Assembly (NCBI GenBank): GCA_947095585.1
Contig: OX352761.1
Coordinates: forward strand, 137,918,277-137,982,276
Length of the DNA stretch: 64,000 nt
DNA from: Nephrocerus scutellatus
Taxonomy: Eukaryota > Arthropoda > Insecta > Diptera > Pipunculidae
Direction of reading: 5' to 3'
In this document: piece by piece, positions 1-11,900 of the stretch
How positions within the stretch are numbered: the first letter of the stretch is position 1
How the letters are laid out: every line of letters begins with the position of its first letter
Program-made: the position numbers and the translations under genes
Notes under the pieces: model-generated
Database searches by the model: none
What the model was told of the DNA's origin: nothing
The model's input: only the letters and a program-made list of their open reading frames with translations

Positions 1-426
1 AGCAGCGCTTTAACTTTCCTTAGGCATCGCGTGTGGATTCTGAAAATGAGGTTCCACTCTCATCAACTCTTTCTAAGCTGTCGAGACTCCTCGTCTACTC
101 TTCTACGGATTATACCTTCGGTTAAGCCGCATTTTAGGTTAGCAGGTTCCAATGCATCGAATATATCGCATATCCATTTTTTTTGAAGGAACAACTATTC
201 AAACTAAATTAGTAGTGGTCATTTTTTGAATGGGAACTGGCTCGCTTAGTTGAATTTCAGGAAGGTCAGAAAATCATTAGAAAATTTAGTAAACTGCGAT
301 TCACCAAGGTGAATGTAGGTTTTTTTATATTGGTTTTAAACTTTTTTTAATTTTGGTTTCAAACACGATTATTTTGAACAATGCTCTCGTATAATTTGTA
401 TAATTTGACAAAACAAAAACCACTTC
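1..426. other. Intronic/intergenic sequence, nothing recognised
   Basis: AT-rich sequence with no supported gene. Because the first nau exon seen (2948) begins in the middle of a bHLH domain, this stretch probably lies inside a nau intron whose upstream exon is outside the window. Confidence 0.5.
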
Positions 427-1512
427 TTGGAGAGTTTAAAATTGCGTTTCATTTATAATCCATACGCTAAAGTCATCATTGATCCATACCAGTGTGGTTT
501 CATCACAGGCAAATCAACAATGCATCAGATTTACACCCTTAGCCAGGTGATGGAAAAATGTCTAGAGTTTCAAAACTTTCTTCACCATCTTTTTATAGAA
601 TTTATGGCCGCCTATGATAGCATAGCCAGAGTAGAACTTTATAAAGCCGTGAGAGAGTTCGGCATTCCAAATAAACTGACACGACTATGTAGGTTGACCA
701 TGACCAATATTATTAGCCAAGTAAAAATATCCGGATCACTATTAAGCCCATTCAACATCTATAACGGGCTCCGACAAAGGGATGGACTGGCCTGCGTCCT
801 CTTCAACCTGGCGTTGAAGGAAGTGATCCGAGACTATGACGTAACTGCGATAGGAACAATCATCTATAAGTCCATTCAGATACTGGCTTACACAGACGAT
901 ATTGACATCGTTGGTAGAAACCCAAGAGCTTTCATCCAGATCGAGCAGGCGGCACGAAATCTGGGGCTGCAAATAAATGATAGCAAAACAAAGTATGATG
1001 GCCACGTCTGCGAGTAGAAGATCCAACATCGGTCCCTCAATTTAGATAGTGGAGCGCGAATTTGAGGTAGTGCAATCCTTTAACTATCTCGGGTCAACTG
1101 TAGCAGCCGAAAACAGCATGGAACCAGAAATACGCGCACGGTTTCTTAAAGCCAACCAAGCCTAGTATAGTCTGACAAGACTCTTCAAATCCAGAAACCA
1201 AACCATAGCATCCAAGCTGCTCGTATGTACATTATAATAAACATACCAGTCCTTACGTATGGATCCGAGACTTGGGTGCTTAGCAAAAAGCATTCTGACC
1301 TCTTAGCCGCGTTTAAGTGAAAAGTCTTACGTAGAATTGTTGGCCCTGTATGTGAGGAGGGACGATTCCGGAGTTTCTATAATGATGAGATCTTCGAGCG
1401 TTACCGCGATGTCGACATCGTGAAGTGAATTAAGCTCGGTAGCCTCCGGTGGGCATGACCCCTAGCTCACATGAGCGAAGAGGATCCTGCTCTGAAAGTC
1501 CTTTGCGATATG
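427..1512 (+). mobile_element. RTE-like non-LTR retrotransposon fragment (reverse transcriptase)
   Basis: A decayed reverse transcriptase read in several frames. 427-1017 carries the fingers/palm region: a GFITGKST-type motif, a HHLFIEFMAAYDSI block (catalytic Asp), an NGLRQRDG block and YTDDIDIVGR, the second catalytic block (family usual F/YADD; here YTDD). After a stop and frame changes, 1060-1500 continues with the C-terminal part (FNYLGSTV-like, a VLTYGSETW-like block, then a KLGSLRWA-like end). Stops and frameshifts show it is dead. The clade call (RTE/BovB-like) rests on motif wording and is less certain than the RT call. Related pieces lie at 7780, 26011, 31255, 43920, 45130 and 53750. 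Confidence 0.8.
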
Positions 1513-1560
1513 ATTTAACGATTTAACTCGCGTCTGTATGTGCTTGTTTGTTTGTTTTTA

Positions 1561-1800
1561 ATCGACTTCCTAAAACGCTTTGCACACATGTGTAATCCAA
1601 TGACAAAACTTTTTGTAAAAATTTGGAAGTGATTGGTCCCAATGGTCGAAAGGATTCCATGTAAATTTCTCCAAAATTAATAAGATTTTATTCAAACTTT
1701 GCACACAACATGTGTATCTTCGATAACACTACTTTCTATAAAAAAAATTCCATAAAAATTAAAATTTTCATGTAAATCTTTAATAGGCAGGTTACATTTA
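1561..1800 (+). repeat. Dispersed repeat, second copy at 25685-25960 (opposite strand)
   Basis: Contains two related ~90-bp modules, each with a CACACATGTGT-like core followed by a TTTCTAT/TTTGTAAAAATTTGG stretch. The same modules occur in reverse complement at 25685-25960. No coding capacity. Class unknown. Confidence 0.6.
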
Positions 1801-1814
1801 AAAAAAAAAGGAGT

Positions 1815-2534
1815 TTTTCCAAAGGCTATGAATAAAAAATGATTTTGTGTGGTTTTAGATAATTTTGTTTTATGTTTACTAAAATCGTTATAACAGGTGC
1901 TCCTGCTTGGTTTTGTATGCATGCTAGAGCCCGTTTTTGGATGCTAACTGCTGCCTCACTTTTGATGACGCTTTGAGAATACGCTCTTCTAATTCACTTA
2001 AAGTTGCTATTTCAGTTGAATAAACACTCTTTCATTCTTCCACATACAAAAAAAAATACAATACGGTAGTGTCAGGAGTTCTTGCAGGCTGCAGGTTTTC
2101 CCAAGTATCATAAAATATATGGGTTTTTCCGCAAACTTGTTGTTGATTTTTATTATTGTTAAGTTCATAAGGATAAAAAAAGTAAAATGTTTATGTTTAT
2201 TACGCATTTTCTGGGGAAAACTGACCTTAAAGTCAAAATTAGCATGGGCAAAAAAATTGTAACAGGCAAAGAAATCAAAGGCAGTTACTAAGGCTAGTAT
2301 TTCTTTTAAAAACGAATGAAAGTCTTCTTCTTCGAAACGAAGTCTCTACCATTAGCATTAACAGAGAAAATTCCGTTAACATAGGTCAGGGTGCACCAAA
2401 GTAAGCATTTTCTTAAATCCCCGATAAATGATGTCAACATTGGAAATATACCCTTGCTGTAGAACGATTTTTTCCTTATAATATACCCAAGAATCATTTT
2501 CCAAATAATCGTTGACGAATTAGAGGACACCCTG
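1815..2534 (-). mobile_element. Rearranged copy of the CAGGGTG foldback MITE
   Basis: 2040-2240 is the reverse complement of the interior of the element at 10810-11532 (about 11080-11290), and 2330-2534 is the reverse complement of its left arm, ending in a CACCCTG terminus. A ~55-bp block at 1815-1870 matches 11308-11365 but in the same orientation, so this copy has an internal inversion or is a composite. The far terminus was not found. Confidence 0.65.
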
Positions 2535-2947
2535 TGTCAAAAGACTGAGTATCTACAGAAAAACGCGATGACAATCGCCTCGGATTTCCCATTTGAGCAA
2601 GTATTAATTTTATGAAAAACTATTTTGCTATTTTAACAAGAAGGATCATAAAACGCTTATTTTATGACGATAATCTAAATTAAACTAATCGTTGTGCTGC
2701 AACTTTGTTAGAAATTGCATTTAAAACGCGATGATGAATATAGACTTCAACTGGGGTAGATCGAAACTGATGAAGGTTTTTTTTAATATTGATGAGCCTG
2801 CGACTGTAAAATACGACTTTACGAAATTCTGTTGACATTTTTCGCTTTTATAACCAACGCAGTAAATTTAAAAATTCCATAAATTTTTTAAAGGTTTTAT
2901 TTATGTTGCTTGTAGTTTGAACTTATTACTGACTATTTTTTTGACAG

Positions 2948-5900
2948 GTTAATGAGGCATTCGAAGTACTTAAGCGCCGAACATCATCAAATCCAAATCA
3001 GAGACTACCGAAAGTAGAAATACTACGGAATGCTATCGAATACATAGAGAGCTTAGAGGACTTGCTACAAGTAAGTGAATAAAGTGAATTAATTTTTGAA
3101 TGGATTTTTATTTAATGTTTTCTTCTTTTCTAAGGAATCTTCACCTTCTCGTACAATAGACAATTTATCAGATGGTTTAAGTAGTAAATGTCAACAGGAC
3201 TATTTGGTAAGTTACTCAGTTATGTACTTCATTACTTCAATTTAGATAATTTCAATATTGATTAGTTGCGTTTAATTGTCAACCAAAATGCCTCGGGTTA
3301 AATGCATAACCTAGCTTGAGTTGTTAAACAAACTCTTTAAAATAACAATTTAGTTAAAATAATAATATTTGGCGCGGCAGACTGATGCGATCCAAAGCCT
3401 TGCTTTTCGCAACCATTCATGTTGTGCTTGTTATATTTTTGCACACAAATTGAAGAGGCCTACAATTTAATGCAATATCCGAAAGACGAGCTGACAGGCT
3501 CTCCGTGACAAGGTATTACTCTCTGACGTTTGTCGAACATTCGCGAGAGGTGGCACCCAGAAAAATAATTTTAGTGATTCCGGGATTCGAACCCCGAAAT
3601 TACAGTTTACTTTTAGTTTCGCAAAAAATTATAGCCATATTTTGTAGATTTCATAATCCTAGGCAAATTATTTCTATGTTATGAACTTTTTCATGGTATA
3701 CGGACAGACAGACAACCGGGGTCCTGTCCCTGCAGGTCTTCAGTATAGGTATATATAAAAATTTACGCTTATGTATGTATTAAAATTAAGTTTCTGTTTG
3801 ACTTTGTTTACGATCGGTGCAAATAAAATTTATTAAAAAAAAAATTAAATTTAGTACTACACTGCTGCTTACTAGATTAGAAGCAGGCAATTTTCAGAAA
3901 TAAAAATTATCTTTCTTCCGTTATATGGCAGTGAGAAAAAAAAGATGGTGAAAGAAAAAGTGTTTCATGTTGAATGGAATGGTGAATTCCAAAATTTTAA
4001 GAGAACAAGCTAACTTTAACTGAATGAGTCAGAATGTCGTATTTTTTTATGTTTTAGAAGTCTGCGCTCGAGCTCAGATTTTTTCTCGAAAAAACGAACA
4101 CGAAAGCCGAGAATCTCTTGTTTACATTGTTTTGTTGCATGTGTTGTTGGTTGCAGTTAATGAAAACAGGGGTACATCTTCCAAAATATAAAGATCTGTT
4201 AGAGTGGAAATCCGATATACCGTAGATTGGTTTTTTGAAGAAAAAAAACATCTTGACAGCAAAAAAACACGACATTAAATTGGTTCATAAGATTAGAAGC
4301 TGTCAAAGCACAATCGTTGTTTGTGATGTATAAAAAGCTAATTTTTTAAAATGGAAAGGTTTTGCGTTATTTTTTTTTAAATGGGTAAAAATAAATTATT
4401 CGACATTGTCAAAAAAGGCAACAATAGATGTTTACCATTCGGAAGGCTTGTCTAAGCATGGTATCGCTTGCAAGATCAATCGGAGTGATCATGCTCTTGG
4501 CAGTTATTAAACGGATCCAAAAATATACAGAAAAACGAAAACTTGTCAAAGTAGCCTCCAATTCAGCTGTTTCGACAGCTAAAATCAGAGAACAATCTGT
4601 TGTTATCTTCCGTTCGTCGTGTGATTCGTAGTGCCAAACACCACAAACGACTAAAGCTGAAGAAAAAACCACCACTTAATGCTTCGCGAAAAAAAAGTTC
4701 AGTTAAGATGGACCAGATGGCTATAACTTTTACTTCCACGATGTAAGAAAAGAGGAATTCTTTTTAAACCGCCATCATAGCAGAAAAGGAGGCGTAATTG
4801 TTTGGGCTGCAATTTCTTATTATGGCACCATCGACGTAATGGAACAAAGCTCAAAAACGACAGGAAATAGCTACAAAGCAGTGTTGGAATTATCTTTTCC
4901 GAAAATCCACTATCATGGATATTTAAACATGACAACGGTCATATACACAACCCTCGCATTATTCAATTGTTTGTTGCCAGTGAAAATGTTGAACTCTTAC
5001 CAGGGCCACCATATTCGCCAGAACCTAACATTACAGAAAATGGGTGGGCCTGCCGGAAAACAATACGATGACAAAGAATCGCTGACCAATGCCGTTAAAC
5101 TTGCCTTAAATTAGATTTCATTCGATTACTTGACCTCATTGTACAACTCCATTAAAGATCGAATTTTTGAGGTTATCTTGATGAAAGTGGTTCTCATTGT
5201 TAAAAATTATATCTAGAGAATGAATTGAAAATAAAAAAAAACCAATAACAGATTTTTTTCATTCATATATATTATATCTAATCTTATAAACTGATTTAAA
5301 TGCATGCCATTCCGACTCATTTGGCAAAAATGTACCGTTATTTTGTTCTGTTTGTACTAACTTTGTACTAATCATAAACTACTTTAATTTTCACAAACAG
5401 TTGTTTTTTCTTTCCTGATATAGATAGAAAGTTTATATTAAACAGTTTCCCCTATATGACCGTAACAAAACCAAAAGATAAGAATATATTCGTAACTAAA
5501 TCCCTTTAAATAAAGATGACAATACATAAAACGAAAATCATTTGTTCGCGGCTCATTAAATTTAACATGTGGATCATGTGGAAAGAAAATGTATTCGAGG
5601 ATCACCCACCCAGTTAACGAGAATAGGACAGATACCTGAAAAATGAAGCTCAGAGAAATAAACTCGCGCGCAACTAAGGCGAAATAGTTTCTCGCTCTGC
5701 ATTAACAAAGAAAAACATCGCGATGAAATTGTGTTACATTTAGCGATTTTCAGACGTAATCCCCGCCACCATCCCCAGCTACTGCGGCGGGATGCATTCA
5801 TTTTTCGAAGGAAATGTAAAAGTCAAAACAAAGTCTTTGATTTATGTCACAGATCTCGTCAGAATGTTACTGAGAGTGGAATTAATTTCCATTCCCAGAC

Positions 5901-8900
5901 TGCAAGATCGAAAGAATTAAGTCTCGTGCTGCATCTAATAGGCGCGATCATCTACATTTGTCAAAAGGTATATGAGTTGAAATAAAATGCAATAGGCACT
6001 ATTTAGTATCGGCACAGAAATTCCATCAATCGGTGGATCCGGTGTATCCATGTAGAGACAGACGCACGCCGCAATTGCTTTCTCTGGTGACACGGAATAA
6101 ATTACTTGCATATTAGAAAAGTTGTAGGAATTGCGTGACATATACTTGACTTGGCGATAAACTATTTCAGAAGTCATCAGGCGACGATGACTTTACATTA
6201 AATTGAATATTTAGGTTTGATTTATAAAAGTGAAGTTTCTGAGCTCTGTATTTGTTCCAATTTATGAATTCTTTGTCGCACAAAAAGATTATGCATAATA
6301 AAACTAATATGCACTTTTTATGCAAAATAATTAAATACATTTTTAGGGTCGAATTTCCGTAGTCAAATTGATTAACATAAAGTTTCACTCAGTTACGTAT
6401 TACTTAAGCGATTACTTCTGAATTGATTAGTTTTATAATTTTTCCCCAGACTAATATCCATTTACTTTAGTCAGTCATCCTTTCTAATCAGTCTGATAGA
6501 CAAACGGACTGTTATACAGACAGATTTGTCTGTTCAATATTAGGCGACTTAGATACTGAAAATGATTCCATCCTTGACTGTTCTGATAATTTTGATAAAG
6601 AAAATGCTGTTTAACTTCAAGAAAATGGCGAAAGCAAAGATATACGGCTAAATAGACCGTAATCATATTCAGTCTTTTAGCCTTATGAAAATTTTTTAAC
6701 GGTTCATGGCCTTTCTCTAATGAATTTCCATTTATTTTTAATAAAATATATTATTGCTGTCATTGCGTAAACAATTCCAATGTCATTCAAAGAAGAGAGA
6801 ACCACCAAGAAGAAATGACAAAAAAATTTAAAAAAACAAAAATAAAAATTATATTTAGTATGAAAAAGAAAACAAAAAACATTTAAAAGACATAAATATT
6901 AAGTCATAGTAAACTATAAGCGACTCACAATAAATGACAGGATATTCATCAAAATTTTTCAGCGTGGAAAATAAGCGTTTTTGCTTTCTGCCTTCGGTCC
7001 CAGAGTTTCCATTCGATATTAACATATGTGTGGACATCGATTAATATTATTTAAAATGTGTTATACACCTACGAATTCCGCGAATCACACACACATACCT
7101 TTCGGAATTATCTGATCAGAGAGAAAATGTAAATTCTAGAATGGCATAGTGATATCACGAAAGGGGGAAAGAAAACTCATTCATCTTGCTGTGGCGCGAG
7201 GCAAAAAATTGACACTTATGTGTTAAATATTCGGAGGTGTTGTCATTAAAAATTTCTTTAGCGAATAGATAAATGTACATAATTGATATATACATACACA
7301 CATATTTATGAATGCGCACATAGAAAACTTTGTAGGAGGCCAGTAACAAGTCAGGACACTATATATTTTATTAGTTAAGTTTTTGCACATATCCTTTTGA
7401 CGACGATATTTTATATTTACTATTGTATTAAATATAGGTACAAATACTAGGTATTTTTAAGAACCAATACAACTTAAAACCTAAAAAATTAGCAGATAAA
7501 AATTAGGCGTTAGAATAGGCCGTAATTAGCGCAAGAGTGCACTATTCTTTTTCTAATATTGATACAATTTAAGATCCTGCCTATCGCTAACCGCAGTTAG
7601 CCTCTCTCTCCCCAACGCCCACCTCTTGCGCATGTCTTACAAACATCCGGGATTAATAACTTGCCACGGAAAGCTTCTCAATTCGCCGTTAGGATACGGT
7701 CCCTTCCATTTGTATGCGTACCACCGTGTAAACCAAAAGTTGTATTTTAGTTCATCTAATGAACTCTTTGAATTAAGATAGAGGAATTCGTATTTGAAGC
7801 ATTGTAATCCTTTGACTATCTCGGGTCGGTTGTAGCAGCCGATAATAGCATGCAACTATAAATTCGCGCAAGGTTCCTTAAAGTCAACAGACCCTACTAG
7901 AGTCTGTCAATTCTAGGAATTTAATAATAACATTCAATTTGCTAGTATATAAGATAATGGTCATACCAGTACTTACATAAGGATCCGCGACTAAAGTGAT
8001 TAGAAAATCGCAACCTATTGAAGCTATTATTTGCGGACTCTGTAGGGTATTTTTCATATAAGTCTCAATTTACATATATGTTACAACTTTGCGCTCATAA
8101 ACCTACCCGAGTATCGTTGTAATGAGTTAGCTTGTAGCACCTTTTCGTTGACTTAATATTGAAGAAATATGTAATACGATTAACACTTGAAGAATTGATT
8201 GTCTAGCTGACGGTTGAGTTACGAGTAATCGTCCAATGGTTACGAAAAAAACTCGGCATTTAAATTAATGAAATAGTTCTGTTGGATGGGTAAGGCAGTC
8301 GGATCCATTGGATAAACGTCTTTCAATTAATTTACGTTTACACATAATGTTTGAGTTCTTTTTGTCCGAAGAGCTAAAGTATTTTTAGTAAAAACATTAA
8401 CATTCTCGTGTAAACTTGTCGCACGCATTAGCGATTGGAATGGATGGGCCGATTAGGAGGAATTTTTGAAGCAATCTTGGGAAGATCGAGATGAATGCAC
8501 GCACGGTGGTAAAATCGTAAAATTATTTGAACAATAAAATAAAAAAAACCATAAACTTTAGGATGTAGGTTAAAAATTGATCACAAGATTTGGCCAGCCA
8601 CAAGTAAACAAACGCACGGTCACGAGAAGTTAATATATAGAATTAAAAAAGAAAAGAAACATATAAGAAATTAAAAGTAGTTTATATTTTAATGTTAGTC
8701 GTAAGACGTATTATTAGTTATAATTACTGTTGATGTTTTTCTTTGGATTTACAAGGCATCGGGTTATCTAACCTGCCTCACGAGCCTTTGTCGAGCCCAT
8801 AACAAAAAAAGGTGAGCCCTAGTATCCTTCTTCGTACCGACCCATAGCACTTACATCCATTCTTTCCAAGGTGATGGAAACGCTGATCATCAATTTTCAT

Positions 8901-11900
8901 CTCAAGAAATATCTTGAAACCAACGAAATCCTTAGTGACCGGTAGTATACGAGTAGATTTCGTGGGCAACGATCTACTAGTGATTTGGTGGTATATCTCA
9001 CCGAAGAGTGGAACCGGCCTTTGCATCCTTTTGGAGAAAGCAAAGCTGTTGCACTCGATATTTCTAAAGCATTAGACAGAGTTTGGTCCAAAATGCGTGC
9101 TTATGGAGCTATATTTTGGACCGCTCAATTCAAGTTGAATTGGACGGTTTCAAGTCTAAAGTACATTATTTAAATGCTGGCTCAGGGCTCCGTTTTGTCC
9201 CCAAAACTCTTTCTCATTTTTATTAATGATCTATTATCTGTGACTTCTAATCCAATTCACTCTTTCGCCGACGACAGCACTTTCAGCTTCTCATATATGT
9301 TTGAGGAACGTCCCTCCACTTCTCATGTGGAAGTCAAACAACTACGTATGTTAAGCACGTTAAATTCTGACCTAGACAGCATATTACAATGGGCAGAAAA
9401 CAATCGAGTAGAATTTAACGCTTCCAAAACGTAAGTTCGATACCGTCGTTATAAAAGTTCTTTAATGTTTTACTACATATTATTATAACAACAGTTTACT
9501 TTCGGTTTTAAGCTGATTTTCATTGAACTCGCCCCACTATGTCGTTGGTAAGCAGAATAAATATTTCTATTAAATTTTGTTGCATTGTGTGTTCGAGGAA
9601 ATCTTGTCTACCGTTGCCGTGTGTCGAACATCGAAGTGAACATAAACCAAAAGTAGGGAACGTGATCATTATGACGACATCATCATAGTTCTATTTGGGA
9701 AGCTATCAGAGCAGTGCAGTCGCCTATCAGAGAACAACTAAAGCAATACAGTTCTTCTTTTTTATATTAAAATGTTTCTGATGTATTGCTTCTAGACTTG
9801 AATGCGCGCACGTTTAATGGGCCAAGCCATCGTAATATAGTCCCCTTTACCTTTTACTCTTCGCGACCACACCAGTAGCCGAAAGTGATTAGCTTAAACA
9901 AAAACAAAACAATTTCATGTTTTCTAAAAGAAAGCAAAAGACGATTTTTCTATTCAAAATGAGACGTGAAGACAAATTGTTCAGAAAAACATGACACCAA
10001 AAATGGATTGCGCTTGTTGTGCAGTTTTCGTCGTAGTCTTATGCAGCTTCTCTGTAAAATGTTGTATAGCATATAGCACATAGCGAGATAACTTTTAAGA
10101 AGACGATATGACATGAGGTGACAGGCGAACATATTGCATGTTACACACATATTACGTAGGTGACATAATTAATGGTCGGATTGATGATTGGCCATTTCGT
10201 ATTTTCGAAAAATGTCTGCACAGTTCGTACTTCAACGACTGTTGTATTTTTAGTGAGTAGTAAAGCTATTCATAATGGTAAGGTTATAAGCGAATGGTTC
10301 TGTGTATGATTTATTAAGATTATTGAATGAATTATTAAGATTAGCACAAGTGTATACATGTTATCCTCTATACATATACCAATTGGTTATGTCCCTAACG
10401 CACTAAGTAGTTTTAAAACTGTCAATTTTAACAGAGACACAAACCATAAAAGCATATTGGAAGGTTTTAAAAGAAACACAAACCATAATAGGAGCTTTTA
10501 ACATAGACACAAACCATAATGGGAGTAAAACTTTTAAATAAAAATAAATATATATTTTAAAGGTAACACTAAACTAAGTAGTTCTAAAACTGTCAATTTT
10601 AACAGAGACACAAACCATAAAAGCATATTGGAAGGTTTTAAAAGAAACACAAACCATAATAGGAGCTTTTAACATAGACACAAACCATAATGGGAGTAAA
10701 ACTTTTAAATAAAAATAAATATATATTTTAAAGGTAACACAAATGGAATAATACAAACTACAGGCCCGGGCTGCAGCCACTCTCGTAAATAGAGTAAAAC
10801 TCTATTATACAGGGTGCCCCTTATTCGTGCACAATAATTTGGGAAATGATTCTTCGGTATATTCTAAGAAAAAAAATCGTTCTGTAGAAAGGGTCTATCT
10901 ATAATGTTGACATCATTTATCGAGGATTTATGAAAAAGCTTACTTTGGGTAACCTTACCCATTTTAACGGAAATTGTTCTGTTAATACTATTGGTAGAAA
11001 CTTCTTTTAGGACTAGCCTTTGTAACCGCGTTTTAGGAAAGTTATATATATTGTTTGAGTCTTCAGATATCCAACTTCAATGCTTGTTTCAGTTTTCCTG
11101 CCCATGCTAATTTTTGACTTTGAGGTAAATTTTCTCCAGAAAATGTGTAATAAACATAGCGTTTTACTATGTTTTTCTTATAAAAGTAACAATAATAAAG
11201 ATAAAAATCACAAACAAGTTTCCGGAAAAACCCATAGATTTTATGATACTTATGATAGTATGAAACCCGCAGCAGGTAAAATTTTTTAAAAAGGGTTTTT
11301 TTGCTTTAACCTCCAAAGGCTATGAATGAAAAATGATTTTGTGTGGTTTAAGATAATTTTTATTTTATAGTATTAACAGAGCAATTTCGGTTAACATAGA
11401 GGTCAAGGTACACCAAAGTAAATTAAATGCTCGATAAATGGAGTAAGACCCTTACTGTAAACCGAGTTTTTTCTTAGAATATAGCCAAGAATCATTTCCC
11501 AAATTATTGTGCACGAATTAGGGGACACCCTGTATACTATTTCTCACATATGAAACTTTTTATATTAATTTACAAGACGTTGATATTGCCTGTTACCTGG
11601 TCTTTTTCTTTGTGCTTCCTGAGAGAAAAAACTAATTGGTTAATAAAAAATGAACTGTCATTTTGTGCAGATGGTAACATTCATATATGTAGTGCGTTCC
11701 ATGTGTTTAATTAACCCGTAACCGAAATCACGGGGCGATAAGCAAGAGCTTTGTGGTTAAGGCCAGAGCTTTGTGGTTAACGCAAAAAAAACTAATAAGA
11801 AATTATATTCGTGTTGACAAAGAAAGCAACACATTTCGGTCGTCGAAGGATACCACATTACTGTTACGGTTATTAAAGTAGATACAGGTCCTACCTAATG

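Noticed and set aside
1..2947. Search for the missing first nau exon (basic region)
   Set aside because: No frame with a basic MyoD region (RRKAATMRER-like) was found; it must lie upstream of the window.
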